Assembly: GCA_030550695.1 (NCBI GenBank)
Contig: JAUQOX010000015.1
Span: forward strand, 1 to 21,330
DNA: 21,330 nt
Direction: 5' to 3'
Origin: Gemmatimonadota bacterium
GTDB lineage: Bacteria > Gemmatimonadota > Gemmatimonadetes > Longimicrobiales > Gaopeijiaceae
Shown piece after piece: positions 1 to 8,200 of this stretch. The number at the start of each line of letters is the position of its first letter. Position 1 is the first letter of the stretch. The notes under the pieces are model-generated. The model was not told the origin of the DNA, did no database searches, and saw only the letters and a list, made by a program, of their open reading frames with translations. The translations under genes and the position numbers were made by a program.

Positions 1-2229
1 CTCCCCGGGGGCCGGCCCTGGCACGAGTCTCCTCGGCTTTACCGCGTACCCGCTGCGGGGGGGGAACCCCAGGAGGTTCCCCAAGCGGAGGCCGACTCCG
101 TGGCCTTGTTGACCGCGCCGGGGGCCGTTTCCCGGGACCGCAGGTGGCGGGTCAGCAGCGTCCAGGGCGACCTTTACTTGGTGGAGAGGGCGACCCTCAA
201 GGTCCGGCGTCTGACGGACACCCGCGAGGCCGAGACCTCTCCGGCGTTCTCCGCCTCGGGGAATGCCGTCTTCTTCCAGATGGGGGGTAACGTCTTCGAG
301 TTGGAGTTGGCGCAGGGCAGGATTCGCCAGCTTACCGACATCCGCACGGGGCCGGCACCGCGGGACTCGGCCCCCCCCCAAGGACAACGGGCTTTCCTCG
401 AAGCCCAGCAGGAGAAGCTCTTCGAGCACATACGGGTGGACAGGGCTCGGAGAGCCCGGGAAGACTCTCTGCGGAAGGCTCAAGAAGCCCGGCGCCCCCA
501 GCCCACCTACCTGGCCAACAACGAGCGGGTCACCAACTTGGTTCCCAACCCCACCGGCACCTACGTGGCCGTGCAGGGGGTCCGTCAGGCCCAAGGGGCC
601 CGCAACACCATGGTTCCCGCCTGGATCACCTCTTCCGGCTACACCGAGCCCCTGAACAGCCGGAGCAAGGTGGGCGACGTACAGAACGAGCCCCGGCTGG
701 GTGTCTTGGAAGTCTCCACCGGCCAACTCACCTGGCTCGATCCTTTCCCCGCCGAGGCAGGAGAGGGGAGGGGGTCGGGGGGGGGAGGCCGGCAAGCGGG
801 GATCCGACTCGCAACCATCGTCTTCGCCGGATGGAACGATGCCGGAACCCTGGGGCTGATCTGGAGCCGCTCGGCGGACAACAAGAACCGATGGATCTAC
901 ACCGTGGAGGCCGCCACCGGCCGCCTCACCCTCCTGGACAGCCTACACGACGAGGCGTGGATCGGAGGCCCTTGTGCTTCCTGCCTGGGGTGGATCCCCG
1001 GTCAGGACCGTGTGTGGTTCGTCAGTGAAGCCACGGGTTATGCGCATCTCTACGTCTCGGACGCCGACGGCACCGGCCGCCGGGCCCTCACCGAGGGACC
1101 CTGGGAGGTTCTCTCTGTGGATATCCTGGAGGATCGCAGCCGCTTTCTCCTCCACACCAACGAGGGATCTCCTTTCGATCAACACGTGTTCACCATGAAC
1201 TTTGACGGTTCCGGGCGCACCGCCCTCACCTCCGGAAAAGGAGCCTTCCGCGCCACAGCCTCCCCCGACGGGCGGCGCATGGCAGTGATCCATTCCCGGG
1301 CCAACCGCCCCGAAGAGCTCTTCGTGGCCGATTTCCGGCCGGGAGCACCCCTACGGCAGGTCACCACCTCCCCCACGCCGGAATGGCTGTCTTTCCCCTG
1401 GCTGGAGCCCGAAATCGTGCGTTTCCCTGCCCGGGACGGGGTGATGGTGCCGGCCCGTATCTACAGGCCCAAGGACATGGGAGCCCCCTCCAACGGCGCC
1501 GCCGTCCTCTTCGTCCACGGGGCGGGCTATCTGCAGAACGTGCACAACTTTTGGTCGTCGTACTACCGCGAATACATGTTCCACCATTTCCTCGCCGCCA
1601 ACGGCTATACGGTCCTGGACGTCGATTACCGGGGCTCGGCGGGGTACGGCAGGGACTGGCGCACGGCCATCTACCGGTGGATGGGCGGGAAAGATCTCTC
1701 GGACTATACCGACGCGGTGTCCTGGCTGGTGCGGGAGGAAGGCATCGACCCCGGCCGCATCGGCATCTACGGTGGCTCCTACGGCGGCTTCCTGACGTTG
1801 ATGGCCCTCTTCACCGAACCCGAGGTGTTCAAGACGGGGGCGGCGCTCCGCTCGGTCACCGACTGGGCCCACTACAACCACGGCTACACCAGCAACATCC
1901 TGAACCTTCCCCACGAGGACCCCGAGGCCTATGAGCGCTCGTCCCCTATCTACTTCGCCGAGAACTTCAAGGGGCACCTCCTCATCGCCCACGGCATGGT
2001 GGATGTGAACGTGCACTTCTCCGACGTGGTTCGCCTGGCCCAACGTCTCATCGAGTTGGGAAAGGAGAACTGGGAGATGGCCGTCTATCCCGTGGAAGAC
2101 CACGGATTCGTGACCCCCTCAGGCTGGACGGACGAGTACCGGCGCATCTTCGAGCTCTTCCAGCGGACCCTTTCCCGCCCCGGATGCACGGACAACTACG
2201 GTCTTTGCCCGGCCTGGGGAGGCCGGTAG
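1..2229 (+). CDS. S9 family (DPP-IV-like) prolyl oligopeptidase, 5'-truncated by the window
   Basis: Serine exopeptidase of family S9, expected to cleave short peptides, usually exported or periplasmic. The frame is open from base 1: the first codons already read like propeller sequence (RVPAAGGEPQEV), so the true start is upstream and the GTG at 100 is only the first internal start-like codon. The N-terminal two thirds (to about base 1400) is a beta-propeller with repeated blades such as LYLVERATLKVRRLTD and LYVSDADGTGRRALTEG. The C-terminal part is an alpha/beta hydrolase: oxyanion-side VHGAGY, nucleophile Ser in GGSYGG (codon 1777-1779), Asp in GMVDVNVH (2002-2004) and His in VEDHGF (2101-2103). 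The triad is complete and in the right order, so the enzyme should be active. The stop is followed by two small hairpins and then the B3/B4 gene. Family certain; exact specificity unknown. Confidence 0.95.
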   Translation, partial: LPGGRPWHESPRLYRVPAAGGEPQEVPQAEADSVALLTAPGAVSRDRRWRVSSVQGDLYLVERATLKVRRLTDTREAETSPAFSASGNAVFFQMGGNVFELELAQGRIRQLTDIRTGPAPRDSAPPQGQRAFLEAQQEKLFEHIRVDRARRAREDSLRKAQEARRPQPTYLANNERVTNLVPNPTGTYVAVQGVRQAQGARNTMVPAWITSSGYTEPLNSRSKVGDVQNEPRLGVLEVSTGQLTWLDPFPAEAGEGRGSGGGGRQAGIRLATIVFAGWNDAGTLGLIWSRSADNKNRWIYTVEAATGRLTLLDSLHDEAWIGGPCASCLGWIPGQDRVWFVSEATGYAHLYVSDADGTGRRALTEGPWEVLSVDILEDRSRFLLHTNEGSPFDQHVFTMNFDGSGRTALTSGKGAFRATASPDGRRMAVIHSRANRPEELFVADFRPGAPLRQVTTSPTPEWLSFPWLEPEIVRFPARDGVMVPARIYRPKDMGAPSNGAAVLFVHGAGYLQNVHNFWSSYYREYMFHHFLAANGYTVLDVDYRGSAGYGRDWRTAIYRWMGGKDLSDYTDAVSWLVREEGIDPGRIGIYGGSYGGFLTLMALFTEPEVFKTGAALRSVTDWAHYNHGYTSNILNLPHEDPEAYERSSPIYFAENFKGHLLIAHGMVDVNVHFSDVVRLAQRLIELGKENWEMAVYPVEDHGFVTPSGWTDEYRRIFELFQRTLSRPGCTDNYGLCPAWGGR

Positions 2230-2230
2230 C

Positions 2231-2280
2231 GCCCCATGGCCCTGGGGCTGTCGAACCGATCCCGACCCTCTTCGGGTCGG
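2231..2280 (+). terminator. Two consecutive hairpins after the S9 peptidase stop
   Basis: GCCCCA (2231-2236) pairs with TGGGGC (2243-2248). CCGACCC (2262-2268) pairs perfectly with GGGTCGG (2274-2280) over a 5-nt loop. There is no T-run after either stem, so an intrinsic terminator is not proven; they could equally protect the 3' end of the mRNA or weaken read-through into the next gene. Confidence 0.35.
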
Positions 2281-2387
2281 CAAGGGAGGGGGGGAGAGGA
2301 GAGAAGTCTCCGTCGGAGGCCGGCTCGACCGGTCCGCCGGTTTCGGGCCGCGGGCCCGCATCGTCCTGGAAACGACGGAGGAGGCCC

Positions 2388-3071
2388 ATGATCGTGCCCC
2401 CGCTGGTCCTCGAGCAGGATCCTCACCCCCTCCTCCGGCCGGTGGCGTTCCTGACCTGGTTTCCCCGGCGGTTGGGCGAAATCCCGACCCCGCCTCCGGT
2501 TCTGGCTCTTTTGGACCTGGACGCCGAAGCCCCTCTGCGCCGTACCGAGGAGGTGCGCCGGGCCGTACGGGACCTCCTCCGCCACTGGGGCCACAAAGCC
2601 GCCGGGCGGGGCAAACCCGCCGCGGAGTATCTCGTGCGGGCAGCCTCGGAGGGTACGCTGGACTCCATCAACGTGGCCGTGGACATCTGCAACGCCGTAT
2701 CCCTCCATTCGGGGTTCTCCATTGCCCTGCTGGACCTGGATCTCCTGGAGCCGCCCCTGCGCATCGCCCGCGGTCAGCCTGGTGAACGCTACGTGTTCAA
2801 CCGGTCAGGACAAGAGATGGATCTGGAGGGACTCATCTGTCTGTACGACGCCCGGGGACCTTGCGCCAATCCGGTGAAGGACGCCCAGCGCGCCAAGACC
2901 CACCCGGACACCCGCGCCACCCTCACGATCCTCTGGGGGACAACCCCTTTCGAAGAGCGGTGCCGAAGGGCCTACGAGTGGTACCGAGGGCTTTTGGAAG
3001 CCCTGGGAGCCCAGGTCACGGAGGTTCCCGTCAGGAGGTCGGCGCCCGGCGGAAACCAGGAAGGAAGCTGA
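2388..3071 (+). CDS. Free-standing B3/B4 (PheRS-beta-like) domain protein
   Basis: A 227-residue soluble protein resembling the B3/B4 editing domain of the phenylalanyl-tRNA synthetase beta subunit (COG3382-type solo proteins). Family-like features are the central segment around residues 88-107 (TLDSINVAVDICNAVSLHS), a beta-rich stretch RYVFNRSGQEMDL (134-146), and LICLYDARGPCANPVKD followed by AQRAKTHPDTRATLTILWG (about 149-184). The synthetase catalytic and tRNA-binding domains are absent. The ATG at 2388 is chosen because GGAGGAGG lies just upstream; the open frame extends back to 2184, but that part overlaps the S9 gene and is not protein-like. In B3/B4 domains this fold hydrolyses mischarged aminoacyl-tRNA; for solo versions the substrate is not established to my knowledge. 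The 3' end overlaps the convergent symporter gene by 41 bp. Confidence 0.8.
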   Translation: MIVPPLVLEQDPHPLLRPVAFLTWFPRRLGEIPTPPPVLALLDLDAEAPLRRTEEVRRAVRDLLRHWGHKAAGRGKPAAEYLVRAASEGTLDSINVAVDICNAVSLHSGFSIALLDLDLLEPPLRIARGQPGERYVFNRSGQEMDLEGLICLYDARGPCANPVKDAQRAKTHPDTRATLTILWGTTPFEERCRRAYEWYRGLLEALGAQVTEVPVRRSAPGGNQEGS

Positions 3072-4722
3072 GGAGCCATCCCACGACCACCACCACCACC
3101 GCCCCCACCACGTTGTAGTAGAGCCAAGACACCGGGGTGGTGGCCGACACCACCGCCACCGCCGACATGCCCGACACAAGGCCTAGGGTGGCCGCCGTTC
3201 CACCCACCCTCTTCGAGAAAAAGGCCAACAAGAACACGCCCAGGAGGGAGCCGTAGAAAAACGAGCCGATCTGGTTCACGGCTTCGATGAGGGAGCCCAA
3301 TTGGCCGGCGTAGAAGGCCACGGCGGTGGCGAAGGCTCCCCAGAACACCGTGGCGAGACGAGCTATCAGAAGGTAATGCGCATCCGATGCATGGCGGCGG
3401 AACCACCTGCGGTAGAAGTCCATGACCGTCGTGCTGGAGAGGGCGGCGATCTCGGAGTCCAAGGACGACATGGCGGCGGCGAAGATCACCGCCAACAGAA
3501 GGCCCAGGAGTCCCGCCGGAACATAGGTCACGATGTAGGTGGGGAACACATAGTTGACGTCGTTGGAGGCCCGGCCCCGGACCTCCGCCACCAGGGCCTT
3601 CGCTTGTTTCCGCAGCTCGCCGAGTTCCTCGTCGTAGCGCCGCACGCGAGCCTGGAGCACCCGCACCTCCTCACCCCCGTGGCGCCTCTCCAAGAGTTCA
3701 TGGACCGCCACCTGCCGCTCCGCTTGGAGCCCCTGGTGCCTCTCCTCCAGGGCCCTGAACTCGGAGGCCCGCCCACTCCGCTCCACCGCCGCCACCTCCG
3801 CCGGGCTGAACACCAAGGGGGGCCGCTCAAAATGGTAGAACACGAAGAGCAACACCCCGATGGCCAGGATCACCACCTGCATGGGGACCTTGAGGAAGGC
3901 GTTGAAGATCAAGGAGAGTCGGCTCTGGGTAAGGGAAGAGGCCGTAAGATAGCGCTGGACCTGGCTCTGATCCGTGCCGAAGTAGGCCAGGAACAGGAAA
4001 AAACCGCCCAAGAGGCCAGACCACACCGTATAGGTGCGGGTGGGGTCCCAGGTCCAGTCCACACTCCGCCACATGTCGTGGATAGCCCCCAGATAGAAGG
4101 CGTCGGATACCCCCACCCCCTCGGGCAGGTTGAAAAAGATGACCAGGACCGCCACGGCCATCCCTCCGAAGACCATGAGCATCTGAACCACATCGGTCCA
4201 GATGACGGCCGTGATCCCCCCGACGGCGGTGTAGGCCAAAGCCACGCCGGCCATGACCAGGATGGTGAGGCGCTCGTCCCAGCCCAGGATCACCGAAAGG
4301 ACAATGGCCGGAGCGTAGAGGATGACCCCCGCCCCCATCCCCCGGGACACCAGAAAGAGAAGCCCCGCCAGGGCGCGGGTTTTGGCGTCGAAACGCTGCT
4401 CCAGGTATTCGTAGGCGGTGAAGACCCTGGCCCGATAGAAAAAGGGAAGGAAGACGAGGCAAAGGACCACCATGGCGAAGGGCAGCGCCAAATAGAACTG
4501 GATGAACCCCATCCCTTGGTCGAAGGCCTGCCCGGTGGTCCCGATGAAGGTGATGGCGCTGGCCTGGGTGGCCATGACGCTGAGGCCGACGGCCCACCAC
4601 GACAGTCGCCGGTTGGCCAGGAAGTATCCCTCCACCCCTACGTTCTTACGACTCTGGTAAAACGCGAGGGATAGGATACCCGCGAAGTAGAGGGCAAAGA
4701 CGCTCCAATCCAGGACGGTCAT
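3031..4722 (-). CDS. Sodium:solute symporter (SSS/SLC5 family) with coiled-coil insertion
   Basis: A 563-residue inner-membrane transporter of the solute:sodium symporter family, expected to use the sodium gradient to import an organic solute. Evidence: start LDWSVFALYFAGI, early GYFLANRRLSWWAVGLSVMA, TM7 signature YFGTDQSQVQRYLT (247-260), and the TM8/9 sodium-site region AAAMSSLDSEIAALSS (415-430) with paired serines, plus about 12-13 hydrophobic spans. Residues about 308-388 form a charged, Glu/Arg/Leu-rich, predicted coiled coil inserted between two membrane spans; this is longer than in classic SSS members. The ATG at 4722 has no clear Shine-Dalgarno, but it gives the usual family N-terminus. 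It lies 82 bp downstream of the small membrane protein gene and the PIG-L gene on the same strand, which suggests cotranscription. Substrate unknown; a sugar or amino-sugar product of the deacetylase is one inference. Confidence 0.92.
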   Translation of the reverse strand: MTVLDWSVFALYFAGILSLAFYQSRKNVGVEGYFLANRRLSWWAVGLSVMATQASAITFIGTTGQAFDQGMGFIQFYLALPFAMVVLCLVFLPFFYRARVFTAYEYLEQRFDAKTRALAGLLFLVSRGMGAGVILYAPAIVLSVILGWDERLTILVMAGVALAYTAVGGITAVIWTDVVQMLMVFGGMAVAVLVIFFNLPEGVGVSDAFYLGAIHDMWRSVDWTWDPTRTYTVWSGLLGGFFLFLAYFGTDQSQVQRYLTASSLTQSRLSLIFNAFLKVPMQVVILAIGVLLFVFYHFERPPLVFSPAEVAAVERSGRASEFRALEERHQGLQAERQVAVHELLERRHGGEEVRVLQARVRRYDEELGELRKQAKALVAEVRGRASNDVNYVFPTYIVTYVPAGLLGLLLAVIFAAAMSSLDSEIAALSSTTVMDFYRRWFRRHASDAHYLLIARLATVFWGAFATAVAFYAGQLGSLIEAVNQIGSFFYGSLLGVFLLAFFSKRVGGTAATLGLVSGMSAVAVVSATTPVSWLYYNVVGAVVVVVVGWLLSFLPGFRRAPTS

Positions 4723-4804
4723 GGGGCCGAGAAGCTGAAGAGGGTAGGACGTTCAGCCGAGGGAGCCGGAAGGCCTGAGGCCCGCTGCCAAGGGCCAGGA
4801 CGGC

Positions 4805-5056
4805 TCAGGACACCCACCGCTCGGCCAGCCACGTGAGGAAGGCAAGGAGGAGGATAGCCGCCACGCCATACGCCACCACAGCCCCGTAAAGCCATCGCCA
4901 CGGGGGGAGCGGTCCCCCGGGACCTTGGTCGGCGTCCCTGGGAACGACCTGGCCTTCCCTGCGCCCCCCGGTCGCCTCGCGGGGCCCCAGACCGCCGACG
5001 CGGCCGGTGCCGGAGGCTTCCTGTTCCCTGCCGGCGAACCCCCTCCCCTCCTTCAT
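4805..5056 (-). CDS. Small single-span membrane protein between PIG-L and SSS genes
   Basis: An 83-residue protein not recognised by family. The first 50 residues are Gly/Arg/Glu-rich and probably disordered; residues about 53-76 (WRWLYGAVVAYGVAAILLLA and onward) form one strong membrane span, leaving a short tail ending in ERWVS. The start is fixed by an ATGA overlap with the PIG-L stop (ATG 5056-5054, TGA 5055-5053), a typical translational-coupling arrangement. An in-frame extension to 5410 is rejected because it runs antiparallel-free through PIG-L coding sequence. The position just before an SSS transporter recalls the short one- or two-span partner proteins that accompany several SSS symporters; an assembly or accessory role is inference. 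Existence as a gene is likely given the overlap and the clean hydrophobic helix. Confidence 0.7.
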   Translation of the reverse strand: MKEGRGFAGREQEASGTGRVGGLGPREATGGRREGQVVPRDADQGPGGPLPPWRWLYGAVVAYGVAAILLLAFLTWLAERWVS

Positions 5057-7824
5057 GGGGAAGGCCCCCCCCGGAGGAGGGGAAACGCCCGAACCCGTTC
5101 CCCGTGACCCCCTGGGTTCGTCAACCGCGGGAACATACCGGCGTCCTGGACCGAGTCGGCAGCACCCGAAGGGGGGAGATCCCTCCCCCTCAAGGCCACC
5201 AGGTTGGCAAACAGGCGGTACGCCCCCGGGACCCCTTCGGGGAACTGCCGGAACAGGGCCAGGCCCGTGTACACGTAGGCTCCCTCTCCCACGCGGGCCA
5301 CCAACAGCCCTCCCCGAAGGGGCGGCTGGCCCGGGTCGCTCATCTCCAGGAGCGGGGTGAAGGCGGGGTCCCAGCGGCTCAGGAAGTAGAGGCCCCGTTC
5401 CTGGACCCACCCATCGAAATCCTCCGGACCGATGCGATTGGGCGCACGGAGGAGCGGGTGCTCCGGATCCAACAGGGTTACAGGAGCCTCCTCGTCCGTA
5501 ACCCGATCATGGGGCCGGGACATCTCCACCGGGAAGGGGGCGAACCCGCCCTGGGGGTACTCGTACTTGTTGTACTGGACCACCACCGTACCCCCCCTCC
5601 GGGCAAAGTCCAACAGCTTGGCGTTGGCCGCCCGGAGGTCGGGGCGGGTTTCGTAAGCCCGGATCCCCAGCACCACGGTGTGGAAGCTTTCATAGGCGCC
5701 GGCCAGCACCGCCTCGGGCCCCAGCAGTTCCACCCTGGCACCCAGCTGTCGGAGGACTTCGGCCCCCATATCCCCCGACCCCATGACATAGCCCACCCGC
5801 AAGCCCTGGGGAAAAGCTACCGGAACCCCCACCACCACCCCCCGGGCCTCTGCCGGAAGGAGGGCCCTCGGGATGTGGGGGTAATCCACCAGGGTAATCC
5901 CTTGCCGGAACACCTCTCCCCGGGAAGTGCGGGCCAAGGCCCCCACCACCACCCGATCACCCGCCTTCACGGCCCGGGTCCTGACTTCGAAGGTCCCTTC
6001 CACCTCTTCGCCCGCCCCTACCAGCCGGAAGGGTACCTGGGGCGGAGAGGCCTGCCATCCAGAGGGCAATTCCAAGGCCAGGATCCCCTCCCGGCCCTCC
6101 CGGCCCCAGCTCCGGACCCGGGCCCGGAAGGTGAGCGTCCCCCCATCCGCCGGGTTCAGCACCTGGCTAGCCGGTTCCAGAACCACCGAAAGGGCCGGCA
6201 CCACCAAGGGCGGCTCCACGTACTCCCCCCGAGCCTTGTCCACCCCCCGGTAGCGCCCCTCCTGGTTCACGCGAACCTCCCCCACCCCTTCCAACCGCAG
6301 CCCCAGCCGCACCCCCAGGGGGGGCGGCCCATAGGGCAGGCCCCAAACCGCCGGGTCGGCGGGCCAGCGGTAGAGTTCGCCGTCCTTCTCCCGAACCAGG
6401 AAGTAGGGCACGGAGGTCGGAGCCTCGGTGGGCACCCGCACCTGGAACCGCCGTTGCAGAAGGGCCCCTGGGGGCAAGGGTCCCCCTGACCCGTCCAGGC
6501 CCTGGGGTGCTCCCACCACCCGACCCTCCAAGACCAGCTCCATGACCTCTACCGGGAAGCTCCCCCCGTTCCAGACCTCCACCACCCCCTCCGCCTCCTC
6601 TCCCGGGACAAGGATGTTTTGATCCAGCCGCACGTCCACCACCACCCCTGCGGCCTGGAGCAAGGCTTGCCGGAGCTGCGGGATCCGCTCGTCCAGGGCC
6701 GTCTCCAGGAGGAGAGCAGCAGGAGGCCCGCTCCCCACCTCTCCCCCCCCTCCCAACAGCGCCCGGGCTTGTTCCAAAGCCACGAGGGCTTGGGCCAAGG
6801 GGTCCAAGGCTTCCCACGGGGCCTCCAGGGACAGCCGGCGCCGAGCTTCGCCGAGGAAGGTGCGGTAGGCCTCCAGCCGCTGTGCCAGGGTGGTTGCCCG
6901 GGGCTCCCCCACCCCCCGGGCCAAGCTGACCAAGGAGGTGTCGACCCCGGAGAACAGCCCCCCATCCGTCTCCACGCCCACCCGGGCCTCCACCAAGGCC
7001 AGATGGGAACGCCGGGATCCTAAAGGCTGGGCCACCCCCATATCCTGGGAGCGATGCTGGCTTCGGCTGTCCATGGCCACCTGATACCAGGACCGCCCGA
7101 GCAGGGGGTCCAGGACGCCGGTTTCCACCGAGGTGGTGGCCTCCTGGAGGTTGCGGCGCACCAGACGGTACAGAGCCGCCGGCGCCCAGGGACGGGCTCC
7201 GAGGGCCAGCTGTTCGGGAAAACGGGCGGGGTCCGAGGCCGCCCGAAAGGCCTCCAAGGCCAGAATCCCCGCTGCCTGATGGTGGCCGTGCCCGTCGGCG
7301 GTTGTGCCGGAGAAGACGGACACCACCACTTGGGGCCGGAAGGTACGGATCACCCACACCACATCAGCAAGAACCTCGTCCCTGGGCCAGAGGCGGAAGG
7401 TTTCGTCGGCGCTCCGGGAGAACCCGAAATCGAAGGCCCGAGTGAAGTATTGCCGGGCCCCGTCCAGGGACCGGGCCGCCAAGAGCTCCCCCGTCCGCAC
7501 CAGGCCCAGCCCTTCGTCCAGCTCCGGCCCCACCAGGTTCTGACCCCCTTCTCCACGGGTGAGGGAGAGGTACGCCGCCTCGGCCCCCATCCCCCGGGCC
7601 AAGGCCGTGAGGAGGGCCGTGTCTTCGTCGTCTGGGTGGGCTCCCACCATCAAGACCCGTTTCACCCCGTCCAGGCGGCGGAGGAGCAGCCCCAGCCCGA
7701 TGCTGCCCGAGGACCAGCCAGCAGGCTGGGCAAGAAGGGGAGGACAGGGAGGTCCAAAGACGCCCGTAAAGGATGCGGCCCCTGCCAGGAACCACAGGAC
7801 CGGACGACGGGGAAACCGTTTCAT
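5053..7824 (-). CDS. Exported PIG-L (LmbE-like) family deacetylase, large multidomain
   Basis: A 923-residue zinc-dependent amide hydrolase of the PIG-L/LmbE family, which removes N-acetyl groups from amino-sugar compounds. The N-terminus MKRFPRRP with a hydrophobic stretch to about residue 32 (LLAQ) looks like a signal peptide, so the enzyme acts outside the cytoplasm. The PIG-L domain (about 54-290) has the metal motif AHPDDED (62-68), SLTRGEGG (87-94) and the C-terminal ligand cluster DGHGHHQAAG (177-186). A long beta-rich region with NEW3/Ig-like repeats follows (for example VDVRLDQNILVPGEEAEGVV). The last ~220 residues resemble a glutamine-amidotransferase-like Rossmann domain (LRVGYVMGSGDMGAEVLRQL, VVLGIRAYETRPDLRAAN). 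The ATG at 7824 is chosen for the signal peptide; a longer open frame to 8052 would translate the tRNA-Val gene. No strong Shine-Dalgarno. First gene of the apparent PIG-L, small TM, SSS operon. Confidence 0.92.
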   Translation of the reverse strand: MKRFPRRPVLWFLAGAASFTGVFGPPCPPLLAQPAGWSSGSIGLGLLLRRLDGVKRVLMVGAHPDDEDTALLTALARGMGAEAAYLSLTRGEGGQNLVGPELDEGLGLVRTGELLAARSLDGARQYFTRAFDFGFSRSADETFRLWPRDEVLADVVWVIRTFRPQVVVSVFSGTTADGHGHHQAAGILALEAFRAASDPARFPEQLALGARPWAPAALYRLVRRNLQEATTSVETGVLDPLLGRSWYQVAMDSRSQHRSQDMGVAQPLGSRRSHLALVEARVGVETDGGLFSGVDTSLVSLARGVGEPRATTLAQRLEAYRTFLGEARRRLSLEAPWEALDPLAQALVALEQARALLGGGGEVGSGPPAALLLETALDERIPQLRQALLQAAGVVVDVRLDQNILVPGEEAEGVVEVWNGGSFPVEVMELVLEGRVVGAPQGLDGSGGPLPPGALLQRRFQVRVPTEAPTSVPYFLVREKDGELYRWPADPAVWGLPYGPPPLGVRLGLRLEGVGEVRVNQEGRYRGVDKARGEYVEPPLVVPALSVVLEPASQVLNPADGGTLTFRARVRSWGREGREGILALELPSGWQASPPQVPFRLVGAGEEVEGTFEVRTRAVKAGDRVVVGALARTSRGEVFRQGITLVDYPHIPRALLPAEARGVVVGVPVAFPQGLRVGYVMGSGDMGAEVLRQLGARVELLGPEAVLAGAYESFHTVVLGIRAYETRPDLRAANAKLLDFARRGGTVVVQYNKYEYPQGGFAPFPVEMSRPHDRVTDEEAPVTLLDPEHPLLRAPNRIGPEDFDGWVQERGLYFLSRWDPAFTPLLEMSDPGQPPLRGGLLVARVGEGAYVYTGLALFRQFPEGVPGAYRLFANLVALRGRDLPPSGAADSVQDAGMFPRLTNPGGHGERVRAFPLLRGGPSP

Positions 7825-7945
7825 GAGCGATCCGCTGAGTGGAGGGCTTCTCGGCAGACCCGGGAGCCCCCGGAAGACCGAGGGGCCCGAGGGGGAAGGC
7901 AAGGAAAAGAAAGGCCGGAAACGGTGGGACCCCGCACAGTGGAAG

Positions 7946-8018
7946 TGGCCGCTGCTGGACTCGAACCAGCGACCCCTACGATGTGAGCGTAGTGCTCTAC
8001 CAACTGAGCTAAGCGGCC
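7946..8018 (-). tRNA. tRNA-Val (CAC)
   Basis: A 73-nt cloverleaf on the minus strand. Acceptor GGCCGCT pairs with AGCGGCC; D-stem GCTC/GAGC; anticodon stem CTACG/CGTAG around loop CTCACAT (anticodon CAC, reads GUG); T-stem GCTGG/CCAGC with loop TTCGAGT; discriminator A. CCA is not encoded (the next bases read CTT). Lies 75 bp downstream of tRNA-Glu, probably cotranscribed. Confidence 0.97.
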
Positions 8019-8093
8019 GCTCTGCGCCCGCCTTCACCGGCCCCGAACGCAACCGGCCCGCCGGGGGGCGGCAGGGGAAAGGTGTCGAGCGGA

Positions 8094-8166
8094 TACCCCC
8101 ACGGGGAATCGAACCCCGGTCTCCTGGCTGAGAACCAGGTATCCTAGGCCACTAGACGATGGGGGC
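8094..8166 (-). tRNA. tRNA-Glu (CTC)
   Basis: A 73-nt cloverleaf on the minus strand. Acceptor GCCCCCA pairs with TGGGGGT; weak D-stem GTCT/GGAT typical of tRNA-Glu; anticodon stem CCTGG/CCAGG around TTCTCAG (anticodon CTC, reads GAG); T-stem CGGGG/CCCCG with loop TTCGATT; discriminator A. CCA is not encoded. Confidence 0.97.
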
Positions 8167-8200
8167 CTGAACCAGTTCCGGCAAAGCCGAAGGGACCCGA

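Noticed and set aside
3301..4674. Long plus-strand open frame over the symporter gene
   Set aside because: His/Gly/Asp-rich, low-complexity translation antiparallel to a clear SSS gene; a shadow of its GC-rich codons. The same applies to long frames at 5104-6489, 7054-7986, 10298-11299 and 15648-16730.
7825..8052. N-terminal extension of the PIG-L frame by 76 codons
   Set aside because: It would translate the tRNA-Val gene and lacks a signal peptide; the ATG at 7824 gives a standard export signal.
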